Positions 1-8,590 of a stretch of DNA of 64,000 bases are shown here, in pieces (within the stretch, counting starts at the first letter, position 1; each line of letters starts with the position of its first letter). The stretch is taken from positions 1 to 64,000 of the forward strand of contig JAJRZK010000021.1 in NCBI GenBank assembly GCA_024275315.1, written 5' to 3'. The position numbers were made by a program, and so were the translations under genes. The notes under the pieces were generated by a model. It ran no database searches, was not told the origin of the DNA, and worked only from the letters and a program-made list of their open reading frames with translations. Source of the DNA: Nitrospirota bacterium (GTDB taxonomy: Bacteria > Nitrospinota_A > UBA7883).

Positions 1-36
1 GAACATGAAATCCTGTTTGTCATCCTCGCCCCTCAT
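1..36 (-). CDS. start of a gene cut by the window edge, downstream of purL (possibly purF)
   Basis: Only the first 12 codons are in the window (MRGEDDKQDFMF). The ATG at 36 is preceded by a clear Shine-Dalgarno (GGAGG, about 41-45 on the complementary strand) at normal spacing. It follows purL on the same strand after a 131-bp gap in which I see no terminator hairpin. In many bacteria the gene after purL is purF, whose conserved glutaminase start would lie just beyond the edge. That identity is inferred from position only. Confidence 0.45.
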   Translation of the reverse strand, partial: MRGEDDKQDFMF

Positions 37-167
37 AACCTGCCTCCCATCGGATGTGTATGCGTTATGAAAGGTTAGATGACTCATATCTTAAAACGGC
101 GCCCAAAAAAGAGTTTTTCAACGACCTGCTAGTCTGGCTGCAGGGCAAGTGGCCACTCGTTGAAATC

Positions 168-2384
168 TCAGGCGGACATCATTTCCGGAAGAGTTTCGGC
201 CCATGGTTTGACCAGGTCGGCGATGGCGCAATCGACAATTGTCGTTTCGTTTATAGACAGCCTTGCTGTTCCGGAGGTTACTTTTCCTATGACTTGCGCC
301 GGTAGGTTTCTGGCGTACACGCTGTCCATCAGGCTACTCGTATTCTCCGGCCGGCACGATATCACCACCCTCGACTGGGTTTCCGAAAAAAGAAACACAT
401 CCGGCCTCAGGTCTGTCCTGACGGACACGTCGAACCCAGGTTTTTCCTGGAGTCTGATATCAAAACAGCACTCCGCAAGACACACGCCCAGCCCCCCGTC
501 GGATATGTCGTGCATGGACGACACCAGGCGCTTGTCGGCGAGCTCCACAAGCAACTTTTGCAGGGCCACTTCATGGCCCAGGTTCAGCTCGGGCGGTTTC
601 CCTTTTTCCATCTGATGAATGATGGCCAGGTAGGCCGAACCGCCGGTCTCCGCCAAAGTCTGGCCGACAAGGACAATGTCGTCCCCCTCGTTCCGGAAGA
701 ACTGGCCCACCATCTTCGTGTGATCAGCAAGCAACCCAACCGCGCCCACCGTCGGTGTGGGCCATACCGGATCCGTCTGGGTCTGGTTGTAGAAAGATAC
801 ATTCCCGGAGACCACCGGCGTTCCCAGGGCCTTGCACGCCACGGACATGCCCTCTATGGCTCGTATGAACTCCCACATCACCTCTTCGATCTCCGGACTG
901 CCAAAGTTCAGGCAATCTGTAATGGCAAGCGGTTTTGCTCCACTGCAGGCCACGTTTCGCGTCGCCTCCGCCACAGCCTGGGCGCCTCCCGTGTATGGGT
1001 CCAGGTGGCAATAGCGGCTGTTGCAATCCAGGCTCATGGCGACCGCCTTGCTTGTCCCTTTGACCCGGATCACCGATGCGTCGGAGCCGGGCAGTTGAAT
1101 GGTGTTGGTGCGGACCTGGTGGTCGAATTGTCTGTAAACCCACTCCCTGGAGCACAGGTTCGGGGACGACAACATAGCAACCAGCGTCTCGCCCAGGTCC
1201 GGCGGGACCGGGATTTCATTCATATCAAGATGTTGCCGATCCCGCAGGTCGTCCGGCGGCCACGCGGGCCGGGAGAACATGGGAGCCTTGTCTGCCAGTT
1301 GCGCCGCGGGCAGATCGGCCACCACCTGCGCGTTGTCCCTGATGACGACCTTGCCGTCGCCTGTCACATGGCCCACAACTTCGGCGTTGAGTTCCCATTT
1401 GTCGAATATCCGGCGTACCTTTTCTTCTGTCCCTTTGCGGCATACCAGCAACATCCGCTCCTGCGATTCGGAAAGCATGATCTCGTAAGGGGTCATACCC
1501 TCCTCGCGCCGGGGGACCTTGCTCAAATCCAGTTCCACGCCCGTGCCAGCTCTTCCGGCCATCTCGAACGAAGAACTGGTCATTCCCGCCGCGCCCATAT
1601 CCTGGATGCCGACTACGAAATCGGTCTTGAAAAGCTCCAGGCAGGCTTCCAGCAGGCGTTTTTCCGTGAACGGGTCACCCACCTGCACGGTCGGTCTTCT
1701 CTCCTCGTTGCCCTGTCCGAACTCTTCGCTGGCCATGGTGGCGCCATGGATGCCATCCCTGCCCGTGCTGGAGCCGACATACATCACCGGATTGCCGGCC
1801 CCTTCTGCGCTTCCCAGGAATATCGAGTCTTTTTTCACCAGGCCAAGGTTGAATACGTTCACCAGGCAGTTGCCGTTATAGCTCTCGTGAAACACCATCT
1901 CTCCGCCTATGGTGGGAACACCCATGCAGTTGCCGTATCCGGCGATGCCAGCCACAACACCATCGACCAGGTACCTGGTTTTTGGATGATCCGGCGACCC
2001 GAACCGGATCGAATCGAGCGATGCGACCGGCCTTGCGCCCATGGTGAAAATATCCCGCAAGATCCCCCCCACACCAGTGGCCGCGCCCTGGTACGGTTCT
2101 ATATATGAAGGGTGGTTGTGCGATTCCATCTTGAACACCACCGCGTCGCCGTCTCCGATATCGACCACCCCGGCGTTTTCCCCTGGTCCCTGGATCACCT
2201 GTGGCCCTTTGGTGGGGAAAAGAGCCAGGTGTCTGCGGGAACTTTTGTAGGAGCAGTGCTCGCTCCACATCACGGAGAAAATGCCCAATTCCACGAGGTT
2301 GGGAACCCGTTCCAGGATTTCAAGGATCAGGTCGAACTCCTCCATGGACAGACCATGCTGTAAAATCTGTTGCTTATTGAACAT
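168..2384 (-). CDS. purL: phosphoribosylformylglycinamidine synthase subunit PurL
   Basis: The 738-aa PurL converts FGAR, ATP and glutamine-derived ammonia to FGAM in purine synthesis, as the large subunit of a PurL-PurQ-PurS complex in the cytosol. The length fits the short form that needs separate PurQ and PurS, not the ~1300-aa single-chain enzyme. Hallmarks seen: the N-terminal [14 protein letters not shown] block, KMESHNHPS (ATP and metal binding), [16 protein letters not shown], and the second-half [10 protein letters not shown] block. Two AIRS-like halves are present and the frame is intact. The ATG at 2384 lies where transcription from the promoter at 2391-2418 should begin, so the message may be leaderless. 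Neither purQ nor purS is in the window. Confidence 0.97.
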   Translation of the reverse strand: MFNKQQILQHGLSMEEFDLILEILERVPNLVELGIFSVMWSEHCSYKSSRRHLALFPTKGPQVIQGPGENAGVVDIGDGDAVVFKMESHNHPSYIEPYQGAATGVGGILRDIFTMGARPVASLDSIRFGSPDHPKTRYLVDGVVAGIAGYGNCMGVPTIGGEMVFHESYNGNCLVNVFNLGLVKKDSIFLGSAEGAGNPVMYVGSSTGRDGIHGATMASEEFGQGNEERRPTVQVGDPFTEKRLLEACLELFKTDFVVGIQDMGAAGMTSSSFEMAGRAGTGVELDLSKVPRREEGMTPYEIMLSESQERMLLVCRKGTEEKVRRIFDKWELNAEVVGHVTGDGKVVIRDNAQVVADLPAAQLADKAPMFSRPAWPPDDLRDRQHLDMNEIPVPPDLGETLVAMLSSPNLCSREWVYRQFDHQVRTNTIQLPGSDASVIRVKGTSKAVAMSLDCNSRYCHLDPYTGGAQAVAEATRNVACSGAKPLAITDCLNFGSPEIEEVMWEFIRAIEGMSVACKALGTPVVSGNVSFYNQTQTDPVWPTPTVGAVGLLADHTKMVGQFFRNEGDDIVLVGQTLAETGGSAYLAIIHQMEKGKPPELNLGHEVALQKLLVELADKRLVSSMHDISDGGLGVCLAECCFDIRLQEKPGFDVSVRTDLRPDVFLFSETQSRVVISCRPENTSSLMDSVYARNLPAQVIGKVTSGTARLSINETTIVDCAIADLVKPWAETLPEMMSA

Positions 2385-2390
2385 CGGGCT

Positions 2391-2418
2391 ATTATAAACA
2401 ATTGTTCAACCATGGCAA
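2391..2418 (-). promoter_or_regulatory. sigma70-type promoter of purL with a palindrome in the spacer
   Basis: On the minus strand TTGCCA (2418-2413) and TATAAT (2396-2391) are separated by 16 bp, a near-consensus housekeeping promoter. Transcription should start about 7 nt after the -10, which falls on or next to the purL ATG at 2384. The spacer contains the perfect 10-bp palindrome AACAATTGTT (2397-2406), which could be an operator. Confidence 0.6.
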
Positions 2419-2529
2419 CCGGTGGCTTGCCAGTGGTTGTTTGATATAGTTGAAAATGTTCCACAAACAGTCATCGGCGCCCGGCGTGGATCGCCGGTGT
2501 CAAACGTTACGGAAAAAGAAAGCCAGGAC

Positions 2530-5052
2530 ATGAATCCATACGGAGCCGCTCCCAGTGTGGCCTTGATGCTGCCAGATCATGGCCTGGGTTTGTCCGGCCT
2601 GTATGAAAGGTCGTTTTCCAAAGCCGGATGGGGGGTGCGCCATATCGACCACCCGGAGCGGTATGGCGGGGAGGACTCGCTGGCCATAATAGATTTTAGC
2701 GTGGCCGCCAGGTTTCCCGGGTTGGCCGAATCGATACCCACCAGCGCCCTTGCCATCGATCTTGTGTACAGCAGGGAGTATGAATCAGACTACCTGAATT
2801 ATCCATTCCACCTGCTCGACAACGCCACCGTGATTATCCACGATTACGAAACCAGACGCCTTGTGAAAACCATAATCCGTCCGGTCAAGCCCAGGCTTGT
2901 TATGGTTCATTATCCGTCCGCGCCGGTAAAAGGCGCGGTGGAAGCCGCTGGCAAACTCGTAGAGCCGGGTGGATGGGTCGGAGATGTTGGTAAACCCGGA
3001 GAGCCGGGCGGAGAGGTCGGAGGCGTCGGTAAACCCGGAGAGCCGGGCGGAGAGGTCGGAGGCGTCGGTAAACCCGGAGAGCCGGGCGGAGAGGTCGGAG
3101 GCGTCGGTAAACCCGGGGAGCCGGGTGGATGGGTCGGAGGCGTCGGTAAACCCGGAGAGCCGGGCGGAGAGGTCGGAGGCGTCGGTAAACTAAAAATATT
3201 CGCCCATGAGATGTTCAGGGATCATCCCTGGCTTGACGGCGAAAACGTGGAGTATGTAAAAGCCCCGTTTCCGCGAACCGTTCCTGGCCGGTTCTTTATC
3301 GTCATCCCGGAGTATGACCCAAACGTATGGCCCATGGTAAATTGGGGTGCGGCTTTGGGCGCTCCAACGGTCGCCCCGGGGACAGAGACTTTTCCCAGGA
3401 CGATGTTTTACGGATCGTTGCTGTTCGACCCTGTGTCTGAAGACGATTTCCGGCTCAAGATATCGATCCTTTCCCGCCCCGACCCGAAACGGCCATCCGG
3501 AGGGAAAATGCGGTTCGGCGTTGTAAGCCCCCGTCACGGCCAGCACTCGCCGGGCGGAGCGGAAAACCACGCCTTGTCGCTGGCGTTGGGCCTGAAGCAG
3601 GCGGGGCACGACGCGCAGATCATCACCACCTGCACAGACAGTATGCTGAGCTGGAACAACAACCTGCCCGCCGGAGTGGATGACAGCGGACAGATTACCG
3701 TGCGCAGGTTCCCCATAGACAACATCGACGTGGCCATGCATCACGCCATCGGCCACAGGATCAACTCCCACCAGGAGTTGACCTGGACCGAGGAGACCGA
3801 ATGGATGCGGCAAAGCATACGATCGGCCGGGATGGAGGAATATATCAGGTGCAACAGCGGGGAATACGACTGGTTTTTGTTTGTTCCATATCTTTACGGC
3901 ACAACCTTCTGGGGCTCCCAGCAAGCGCCGGAAAAAAGCTTTATCGTCCCTTGCTACCATCGGGAGCCGCACGCCTTCACCAGGGTCGTCAATCAATGCG
4001 CCCAATGGTCGGCCGGGATGGTGTTCAACACGGTGTCGGAAAAGCGCCTGGCCGAAACGGAGCTTAAGATACACAATCCGGCCATGATGGTGGCGGGGTC
4101 GGCTGTGGATACTGACGCAAAAGGAGACCCTGCCAGGTTCCGGGCCAAACATGGCGTGGATGGCCAGTTCCTGCTGTATGTAGGCAGGTTGCAAAGGGAG
4201 AAAAACGTGCCCGAGCTTCTCGATTATTTCCGGAAATATTCGAGGGAGCGCGGAAAAGGTCCTGGCCTGGTCTTCGTCGGCAAGGGGGACGTGAACATAC
4301 CAGACGACCCGTCGGCCAGAATAACGTGTCCCGGTTTTCTTGAAGAACAGGACAAGATGGACGCGTTCGCCGCCTGTGCGGCGTTTGTGCTCCCCTCCGT
4401 GCAGGAGAGCTTTTCGATCGTGATGATGGAAGCGTGGGCTCAGGGCAGGCCGGTGATAGCCAACGGTCGGTGTGAGGCGGCGCGGGAGCACATATTTTCG
4501 TGCGGGGGAGGGGTGCTGTACCACGATGAAGAAGAGTTTAGCCGGGCGGTGGACAAAATAATCGGCGACCCCGCCCTGGCCGAGGAGATGGGGCGAAAAG
4601 GGCGGGAGTACGTTCTGGCGAATTTTACAAGCGCCGATGTGGCCTCCCGCTTGCTGGAATCGCTGTCTGGTGTAAAAATCACGCCAGCGATAGAGCGTCT
4701 CGGCAAAGCCGCGTCGGAAGGTGCGCGTTTGCTTGGAAAAAAAGGGGAGGACGCGCTTAGCCTCTGGATAGCCGACATAGAGGCGAATCATGCGCAAACA
4801 GCGCCCGTTTCGGAGCCCGCGGCGCCGGAGCTTTTGGAAAAAGTGGAGGATTTTGCAGATATTTCCACAGGTTACAAGGAGTTCAGCCACAGGGCTGTTG
4901 TCGGGGGGGTGTGGAGCCGGTTGAGAGGCGCCATCACCCGTCACCTTCGCGTCAACTATATCGAATCGCTGGAGGGCAAGCAGGGGGTGTTCAACAGGGA
5001 GACAGTCAAGCTGTTAAGAAAGCTGTACGAGGAGTTGCGGGGCAAACAATAG
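2530..5052 (+). CDS. GT4-family glycosyltransferase with an in-frame Gly/Pro-rich minisatellite
   Basis: An 840-aa protein from ATG 2530; an in-frame ATG at 2422 would add 36 residues of less protein-like sequence, so the start is uncertain. Residues 1-144 and about 222-320 form an N-terminal part I do not recognise, interrupted at about 145-221 by six 13-residue repeats (GKPGEPGGEVGGV). A GT-B glycosyltransferase of the GT4 type starts near residue 327 (FGVVSPRHG, PGGAENHALSLA). It has the acceptor-side loop, the LLYVGRLQREKNV donor-domain start and the E-x7-E motif (ESFSIVMME). It probably transfers a sugar from a nucleotide donor to a glycan or lipid carrier at the cytosolic membrane face. 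It is transcribed away from purL and ends at a hairpin shared with the convergent gene at 5210. The substrate cannot be read from the sequence. Confidence 0.85.
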   Translation: MNPYGAAPSVALMLPDHGLGLSGLYERSFSKAGWGVRHIDHPERYGGEDSLAIIDFSVAARFPGLAESIPTSALAIDLVYSREYESDYLNYPFHLLDNATVIIHDYETRRLVKTIIRPVKPRLVMVHYPSAPVKGAVEAAGKLVEPGGWVGDVGKPGEPGGEVGGVGKPGEPGGEVGGVGKPGEPGGEVGGVGKPGEPGGWVGGVGKPGEPGGEVGGVGKLKIFAHEMFRDHPWLDGENVEYVKAPFPRTVPGRFFIVIPEYDPNVWPMVNWGAALGAPTVAPGTETFPRTMFYGSLLFDPVSEDDFRLKISILSRPDPKRPSGGKMRFGVVSPRHGQHSPGGAENHALSLALGLKQAGHDAQIITTCTDSMLSWNNNLPAGVDDSGQITVRRFPIDNIDVAMHHAIGHRINSHQELTWTEETEWMRQSIRSAGMEEYIRCNSGEYDWFLFVPYLYGTTFWGSQQAPEKSFIVPCYHREPHAFTRVVNQCAQWSAGMVFNTVSEKRLAETELKIHNPAMMVAGSAVDTDAKGDPARFRAKHGVDGQFLLYVGRLQREKNVPELLDYFRKYSRERGKGPGLVFVGKGDVNIPDDPSARITCPGFLEEQDKMDAFAACAAFVLPSVQESFSIVMMEAWAQGRPVIANGRCEAAREHIFSCGGGVLYHDEEEFSRAVDKIIGDPALAEEMGRKGREYVLANFTSADVASRLLESLSGVKITPAIERLGKAASEGARLLGKKGEDALSLWIADIEANHAQTAPVSEPAAPELLEKVEDFADISTGYKEFSHRAVVGGVWSRLRGAITRHLRVNYIESLEGKQGVFNRETVKLLRKLYEELRGKQ
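2962..3192 (+). repeat. 39-bp tandem repeat (about six copies) inside a coding region
   Basis: Units begin at 2962, 3001, 3040, 3079, 3118 and 3157. Copies 2-4 are almost identical; copies 1 and 5 carry the same variant block (GGTGGATGGGTC), which points to duplication of variants by unequal exchange or slippage. Each unit encodes 13 residues, so copy-number change keeps the frame. The frame shifted by one is also open across the array and reads as an ESRAERSEAS-like peptide repeat, but it stops soon after the array. Confidence 0.93.
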
Positions 5053-5141
5053 GCGTAGCTGACCTTCCGGCTTGGGCAGGGGATGCGGACAGCCAACACA
5101 GGAGCAGACGAACTGGCCGGACGCCAGATTCCCGCCAGGCG

Positions 5142-5177
5142 AAAAAAAAGCCGGACCTTTGCGCATGGCCCGGCTTT
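5142..5177 (-). terminator. rho-independent terminator between convergent genes
   Basis: A perfect 8-bp stem, AAAGCCGG (5147-5154) with CCGGCTTT (5170-5177), has a 15-nt loop. Read on the minus strand, the stem runs straight into an unbroken T tract (complement of the A run at 5142-5149), a textbook terminator for the gene at 5210-5746. It may also stop the glycosyltransferase message from the other side, where the U tract is shorter. Confidence 0.85.
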
Positions 5178-5209
5178 ATGCTGTTACAGCGTTTTAGCGC
5201 TGATATCGT

Positions 5210-5746
5210 CTATCGGTCGATACCGCCGTCTATGTTCGCCGGGCGAACAGCCATGGCCTCGAAACCAGCCACCTTGGCTTTGGCGGCGTCTCCGGAAGCT
5301 TTCAGCTCGTTGTGATAGGCGGTGGCCCCTTCGATGCATTTTAACGCATAGTCGAAGGCGTAAGGAATACCGGCGCCCCTGGGAGAGAAACCGCCGAGGA
5401 TAACACCGACCGTCGCCGCTTCGAAAACCTCCATCACGCTCGCGCCTTTTTCGCAGGCTGGGATGACGTGCACGATACATTTCGATGACATGGTGCCCAC
5501 GCCGCCAGACATGAACATCAGCTCCTTTACCTTCTGGGAAAGGTTACCGTCACTGAAAACCGTCGAGTAGTAGTTGCCGAAACATACACCCGCGTCCGTG
5601 CTGACAGTATTGATAATTTTGAACATACGTGGGTTAAATCCCGATACGGCATCCATGTATTCGTTGGCGTCGGTGTCACTCATGGAGCCAGCCAGATCTT
5701 TCATCTGGTTGCGCAAATCAAGCATTTTTTGAACGTTGTCGCTCAT
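5210..5746 (-). CDS. carboxymuconolactone decarboxylase (AhpD)-like protein, first CxxC cysteine replaced
   Basis: A 178-aa protein from the ATG at 5746, chosen over longer starts because of a strong purine-rich Shine-Dalgarno (AAAAGGGGG) just upstream. The middle has the all-helical CMD/AhpD pattern: KELMFMSGG, then SSKCIVHVIPA followed by EKGAS and a MEVFEA helix. In AhpD-type proteins this site is Cys-x-x-Cys-x-x-His; here it is Ser87-x-x-Cys90-x-x-His93, so only the second cysteine and the histidine remain. A disulfide-based peroxidase cycle is therefore unlikely. A lyase-like or cofactor-free role is possible but not shown. It is monocistronic, flanked by a terminator and a 400-bp gap. 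Confidence 0.7.
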   Translation of the reverse strand: MSDNVQKMLDLRNQMKDLAGSMSDTDANEYMDAVSGFNPRMFKIINTVSTDAGVCFGNYYSTVFSDGNLSQKVKELMFMSGGVGTMSSKCIVHVIPACEKGASVMEVFEAATVGVILGGFSPRGAGIPYAFDYALKCIEGATAYHNELKASGDAAKAKVAGFEAMAVRPANIDGGIDR

Positions 5747-6154
5747 AAAAACCCCCTTTTCAGTATTTCGGTTGGGCAATTCAAGGCGTGTTCTAGCAAC
5801 AAACTCCCCTGTCACCGCTTGGGCAGAAAACCTAGTTTGCAACACACCTACTACGAAAGGAGTTTATTCCACCCAAACACAAATGTCAAAGCATTAAATG
5901 GCTCTGGATGGAACAATGCCTTTGATTTAAATACTTGTTTTCCTATGGTTTTTATGGAAATAGAGTGAGAAAGACAACCGGTCTCAGGTCGGCGGCGACG
6001 CAGGCGGAAGCATCCTTGAACACGCTCGTCACGTGGCCCATTCTGCAAATCCGCAAGACATACGAAACCGATGATTTGCATTTTTTTGCGATCATCATCA
6101 AACAGAACTGGATTTTGAGGCGGTTAAGGAGTTACAATACCCAGTTTTGTAAGA
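5747..6154. other. intergenic region between the CMD gene and tRNA-Gln
   Basis: About 400 bp with no convincing gene on either strand; the short open frames here lack a Shine-Dalgarno or protein-like composition. It must hold the divergent promoters. The only good element seen is TACAAT at 6133-6138, a -10-like box 17 nt before the tRNA; no clear -35 is spaced correctly in front of it. Confidence 0.5.
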
Positions 6155-6229
6155 TGGGGCGTCGTCAAGCGGTAAGACACGGGCCTTTGGAGCCCGCATT
6201 CGGAGGTTCGAATCCTCCCGCCCCAGCCA
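6155..6229 (+). tRNA. tRNA-Gln (anticodon UUG), CCA encoded
   Basis: The sequence folds as a cloverleaf. The acceptor stem TGGGGCG (6155-6161) pairs with CGCCCCA (6219-6225), followed by discriminator G6226 and CCA. The anticodon stem is CGGGC/GCCCG (6180-6184 with 6192-6196) around the loop CTTTGGA, giving anticodon TTG at 6187-6189. The T arm contains GGTTCGAATCC. A TACAAT box 17 nt upstream may be its -10 element. Confidence 0.97.
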
Positions 6230-6267
6230 GGAGTTAGCGGCGTTTATTAACGATTATAGGTGCTCGG

Positions 6268-7221
6268 ATGGAGACAGACAACGACAAGCTGGCGCTGATA
6301 AGCGGCCGGTCAAACCTGCCCCTTGCCAGGGAAATCTGCGAGTCGGTTGACACCAGGATGTGCTCACGGGAGCTTACGAATTTTTCCGATGGGGAGATTT
6401 TCGTCAAGATACAGGAAAACGTGCGCGGGTCGGATGTGTTCATCATCCAGTCGACATCGACGAACGTCAACGATCACCTTATGGAATTGCTGATAATGAT
6501 CGACGCCATCAAGCGAGCTTCGGCGAAGCGTATCACAGCGGTAATGCCATATTTTGGGTATGGCAGGCAGGATCGCAAGGTGGAATCCCGCACACCGATA
6601 ACCGCCAAGCTGGTAGCGGACCTTATCACGGCGTCCGGGGCGGACCGTGTGCTGACCATGGACCTGCACGCGGGCCAGATACAGGGGTTTTTCAACCTGC
6701 CGGTGGACCATCTTTACGCTTCCCCCATACTTACGGAGTATATCAAAGGCAAGAGCTACAAGTCTCTTACGATATTTTCCCCCGATTCCGGCGGGGTGGA
6801 GCGCGCCAGGGCGTTTGCGAAGGCTCTTGGTGTCGGGCTGGGAATCATCGACAAGCGCCGCGAAGAGAAAAACGTCGCCAAAGCCATGAATATTATCGGA
6901 GAAGTCAGCGGGCGCGACGTCATGATAGTGGACGACATGGTGGACACAGCGGGAACATTGACAGAATCGGTAAACGCCCTGCTCAACGCCGGCGCAAACT
7001 CCGTGTCGGCGTGTTGCACCCACGCTGTGCTGTCCGGCCCCGCCATAGAGAGGATCAACAACTCCTCCTTGAAGGAGCTGATAACCTGCAACACGATAAA
7101 ACTGAACAGCGAAGCCATGAACTGTGGGAAAATATCCGTGCTTTCCGTGGCTCGACTTTTGGGCAAGGCTATAATGCGAATCCACGCGGAATCTTCTGTA
7201 AGCTCGCTGTTTGAATATTAA
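6268..7221 (+). CDS. prs: ribose-phosphate pyrophosphokinase (PRPP synthetase)
   Basis: A 317-aa class I PRPP synthetase makes PRPP from ribose-5-phosphate and ATP for purine, pyrimidine, His and Trp synthesis in the cytosol. Visible signatures are the FSDGEIFVKI block, YFGYGRQDRK (ATP loop), DLHAGQIQGFF (divalent-metal site) and DVMIVDDMVDTAGTL (PRPP-binding loop). Length and frame are normal for the family. It is the first gene of a prs-rplY-pth cluster whose order is widespread in bacteria, lies 38 bp after tRNA-Gln, and its Shine-Dalgarno (AGGTGC) is weak. Confidence 0.97.
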   Translation: METDNDKLALISGRSNLPLAREICESVDTRMCSRELTNFSDGEIFVKIQENVRGSDVFIIQSTSTNVNDHLMELLIMIDAIKRASAKRITAVMPYFGYGRQDRKVESRTPITAKLVADLITASGADRVLTMDLHAGQIQGFFNLPVDHLYASPILTEYIKGKSYKSLTIFSPDSGGVERARAFAKALGVGLGIIDKRREEKNVAKAMNIIGEVSGRDVMIVDDMVDTAGTLTESVNALLNAGANSVSACCTHAVLSGPAIERINNSSLKELITCNTIKLNSEAMNCGKISVLSVARLLGKAIMRIHAESSVSSLFEY

Positions 7222-7249
7222 TCAGGATTGAATATCAGGACAAGGAATC

Positions 7250-7885
7250 ATGAGCGCAACGATATTGAATGGCAAGATACGGCCCGTCGGCCGGAAAGGT
7301 CCGTCCAGGAGACTAAGGGCAGAGGGCCTGCTTCCGGGCATCATATACGGCAGGGGGGAAACTCTGCCGGTGACCGTGGCGGCCAGGGATATAAAAAAGA
7401 TCCTGGAGGTTAAAGGAGGGGTCAACAGGATCCTGACCACCAAGGTCGAGGGGGACAAAAAGGAGCGGCAGGTGATTATCAAGACTCTGGACGTCCATCC
7501 TATTTACGACACTCTGCTCCATGTGGACTTGCAGGAACTGGATATGGACAAGCCCCTGAAGGTGAACGTGCAACTCGAGTTCGTGGGGGTCGCGGTCGGA
7601 GTCAAGGAGCAGGGCGGGAAGCTCAGCATAAACCTGCGCTCGCTATTGATCGAGTGTATGCCGAAGGATATCCCCACTGTTATAAATATTCCCATAACGC
7701 AAATGAGTGTGGGGACGTCGTGGCGTGTGAAGGATTTGCACATAGGCGAAAATCTTAAAGCGCTCAACGATCCTGAAGTCGTGGTTGTGGCTGTGGCCAT
7801 GCCGAAGGTAGAGGTGGAGAAGACCGGGGAAGATGTGGCCGCCGAAGCCGAAACGTCTGAGCCGGCTGAGCCTGCGCAAAGTTAA
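7250..7885 (+). CDS. rplY: 50S ribosomal protein L25, long general-stress (CTC) form
   Basis: A 211-aa protein of the L25/TL5/CTC family, which binds 5S rRNA. The N-terminal RNA-binding barrel is recognisable in GRKGPSRRLRAEGLLPGIIYG and in HVDLQELD. The additional C-terminal CTC domain (ECMPKDIPTVINIPI) and an acidic Ala/Glu/Pro tail end the protein. The length matches the two-domain form rather than the short E. coli L25. It sits 28 bp after prs with an AAGGA-like ribosome site and 32 bp before pth, so the three genes are probably cotranscribed. Confidence 0.95.
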   Translation: MSATILNGKIRPVGRKGPSRRLRAEGLLPGIIYGRGETLPVTVAARDIKKILEVKGGVNRILTTKVEGDKKERQVIIKTLDVHPIYDTLLHVDLQELDMDKPLKVNVQLEFVGVAVGVKEQGGKLSINLRSLLIECMPKDIPTVINIPITQMSVGTSWRVKDLHIGENLKALNDPEVVVVAVAMPKVEVEKTGEDVAAEAETSEPAEPAQS

Positions 7886-7917
7886 TCCATAAAGCTTTAC
7901 TGTGTCGCCTGGCGAAG

Positions 7918-8460
7918 ATGAAACTCATTGCCGGACTGGGCAATCCCGGTTCCCGGTACGCCGACACGAGGCACAATGCTGGGTTTGTAGCCATAGACGT
8001 TTTGTTGCGTCACCATGGTCTTAAAATGGGACGGAACAGGTACAAGGCCCCCTTTTTGTCGACGAATCTTCTGGGGAATGAAGTGTCGTTTGTAAAGCCA
8101 TCGTCATACATGAACCTCAGCGGTGTGGTTATCCGTGAAGCCATGGACGAGCTCGACGTCGACAGGTTGCTGGTGATCCACGATGATATAGATATAAAAA
8201 AAGGTGAAGCGCGGTACAAGACAGGTGGCGGCCACGGCGGCCACAACGGATTGAAATCGATAATCGCCGAGCTTGGCTCCAACCGGTTTGAGCGGATCAG
8301 GATAGGCGTAGGCCGCCCGCCGGAATGGATGGACCCGGCGGAGTATGTTCTTGGGGAGTTCACCGAAGATGAGCGCGAGCCCCTTTCACAAGCGCTCGAT
8401 ACAATGCTCGACCTGGTGGAGGATCGGTTTCTGGCCGGCGCCGGGGAGGGCGGGACATGA
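7918..8460 (+). CDS. pth: peptidyl-tRNA hydrolase
   Basis: A 180-aa Pth recycles peptidyl-tRNAs released from stalled ribosomes by cleaving the ester bond between peptide and tRNA. Family marks seen: the start LIAGLGNPGSRYADTRHNAGF, with the catalytic His in the RHNAG block; KPSSYMNLSG; HDDIDIKKGEARYK; and GGHGGHNGLKSI. The ATG at 7918 begins exactly at the conserved GLGNPG strand, 32 bp after rplY, and the length is normal. The stop overlaps a possible 45-codon frame leading into hppA, which I do not accept as a gene. Confidence 0.97.
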   Translation: MKLIAGLGNPGSRYADTRHNAGFVAIDVLLRHHGLKMGRNRYKAPFLSTNLLGNEVSFVKPSSYMNLSGVVIREAMDELDVDRLLVIHDDIDIKKGEARYKTGGGHGGHNGLKSIIAELGSNRFERIRIGVGRPPEWMDPAEYVLGEFTEDEREPLSQALDTMLDLVEDRFLAGAGEGGT

Positions 8461-8590
8461 AGACAGGTTTTTTACGGGCGGCGTGCAGACGCCATGTATG
8501 CGTGTTTGCGTCGGCTTTTGCAATCTGTGATATGGACAGGGAAAATGTTAACCGTATTTACAAGTTTAACTTATTTAACTTAGAGAGGGA

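Noticed and set aside
510-2108. Long open frame on the plus strand opposite purL
   Set aside because: Shadow of a well-conserved gene in GC-rich sequence; composition is His/Arg/Gln-rich and unlike a protein.
2969-3193. Second open frame across the 39-bp repeats (SRAERSEAS-type peptide)
   Set aside because: It is a by-product of a repeat unit that is a multiple of three; it closes right after the array and has no coding context.
3190-4944. 584-codon frame opposite the glycosyltransferase
   Set aside because: Antisense shadow; the glycosyltransferase frame has clear family motifs over the same span.
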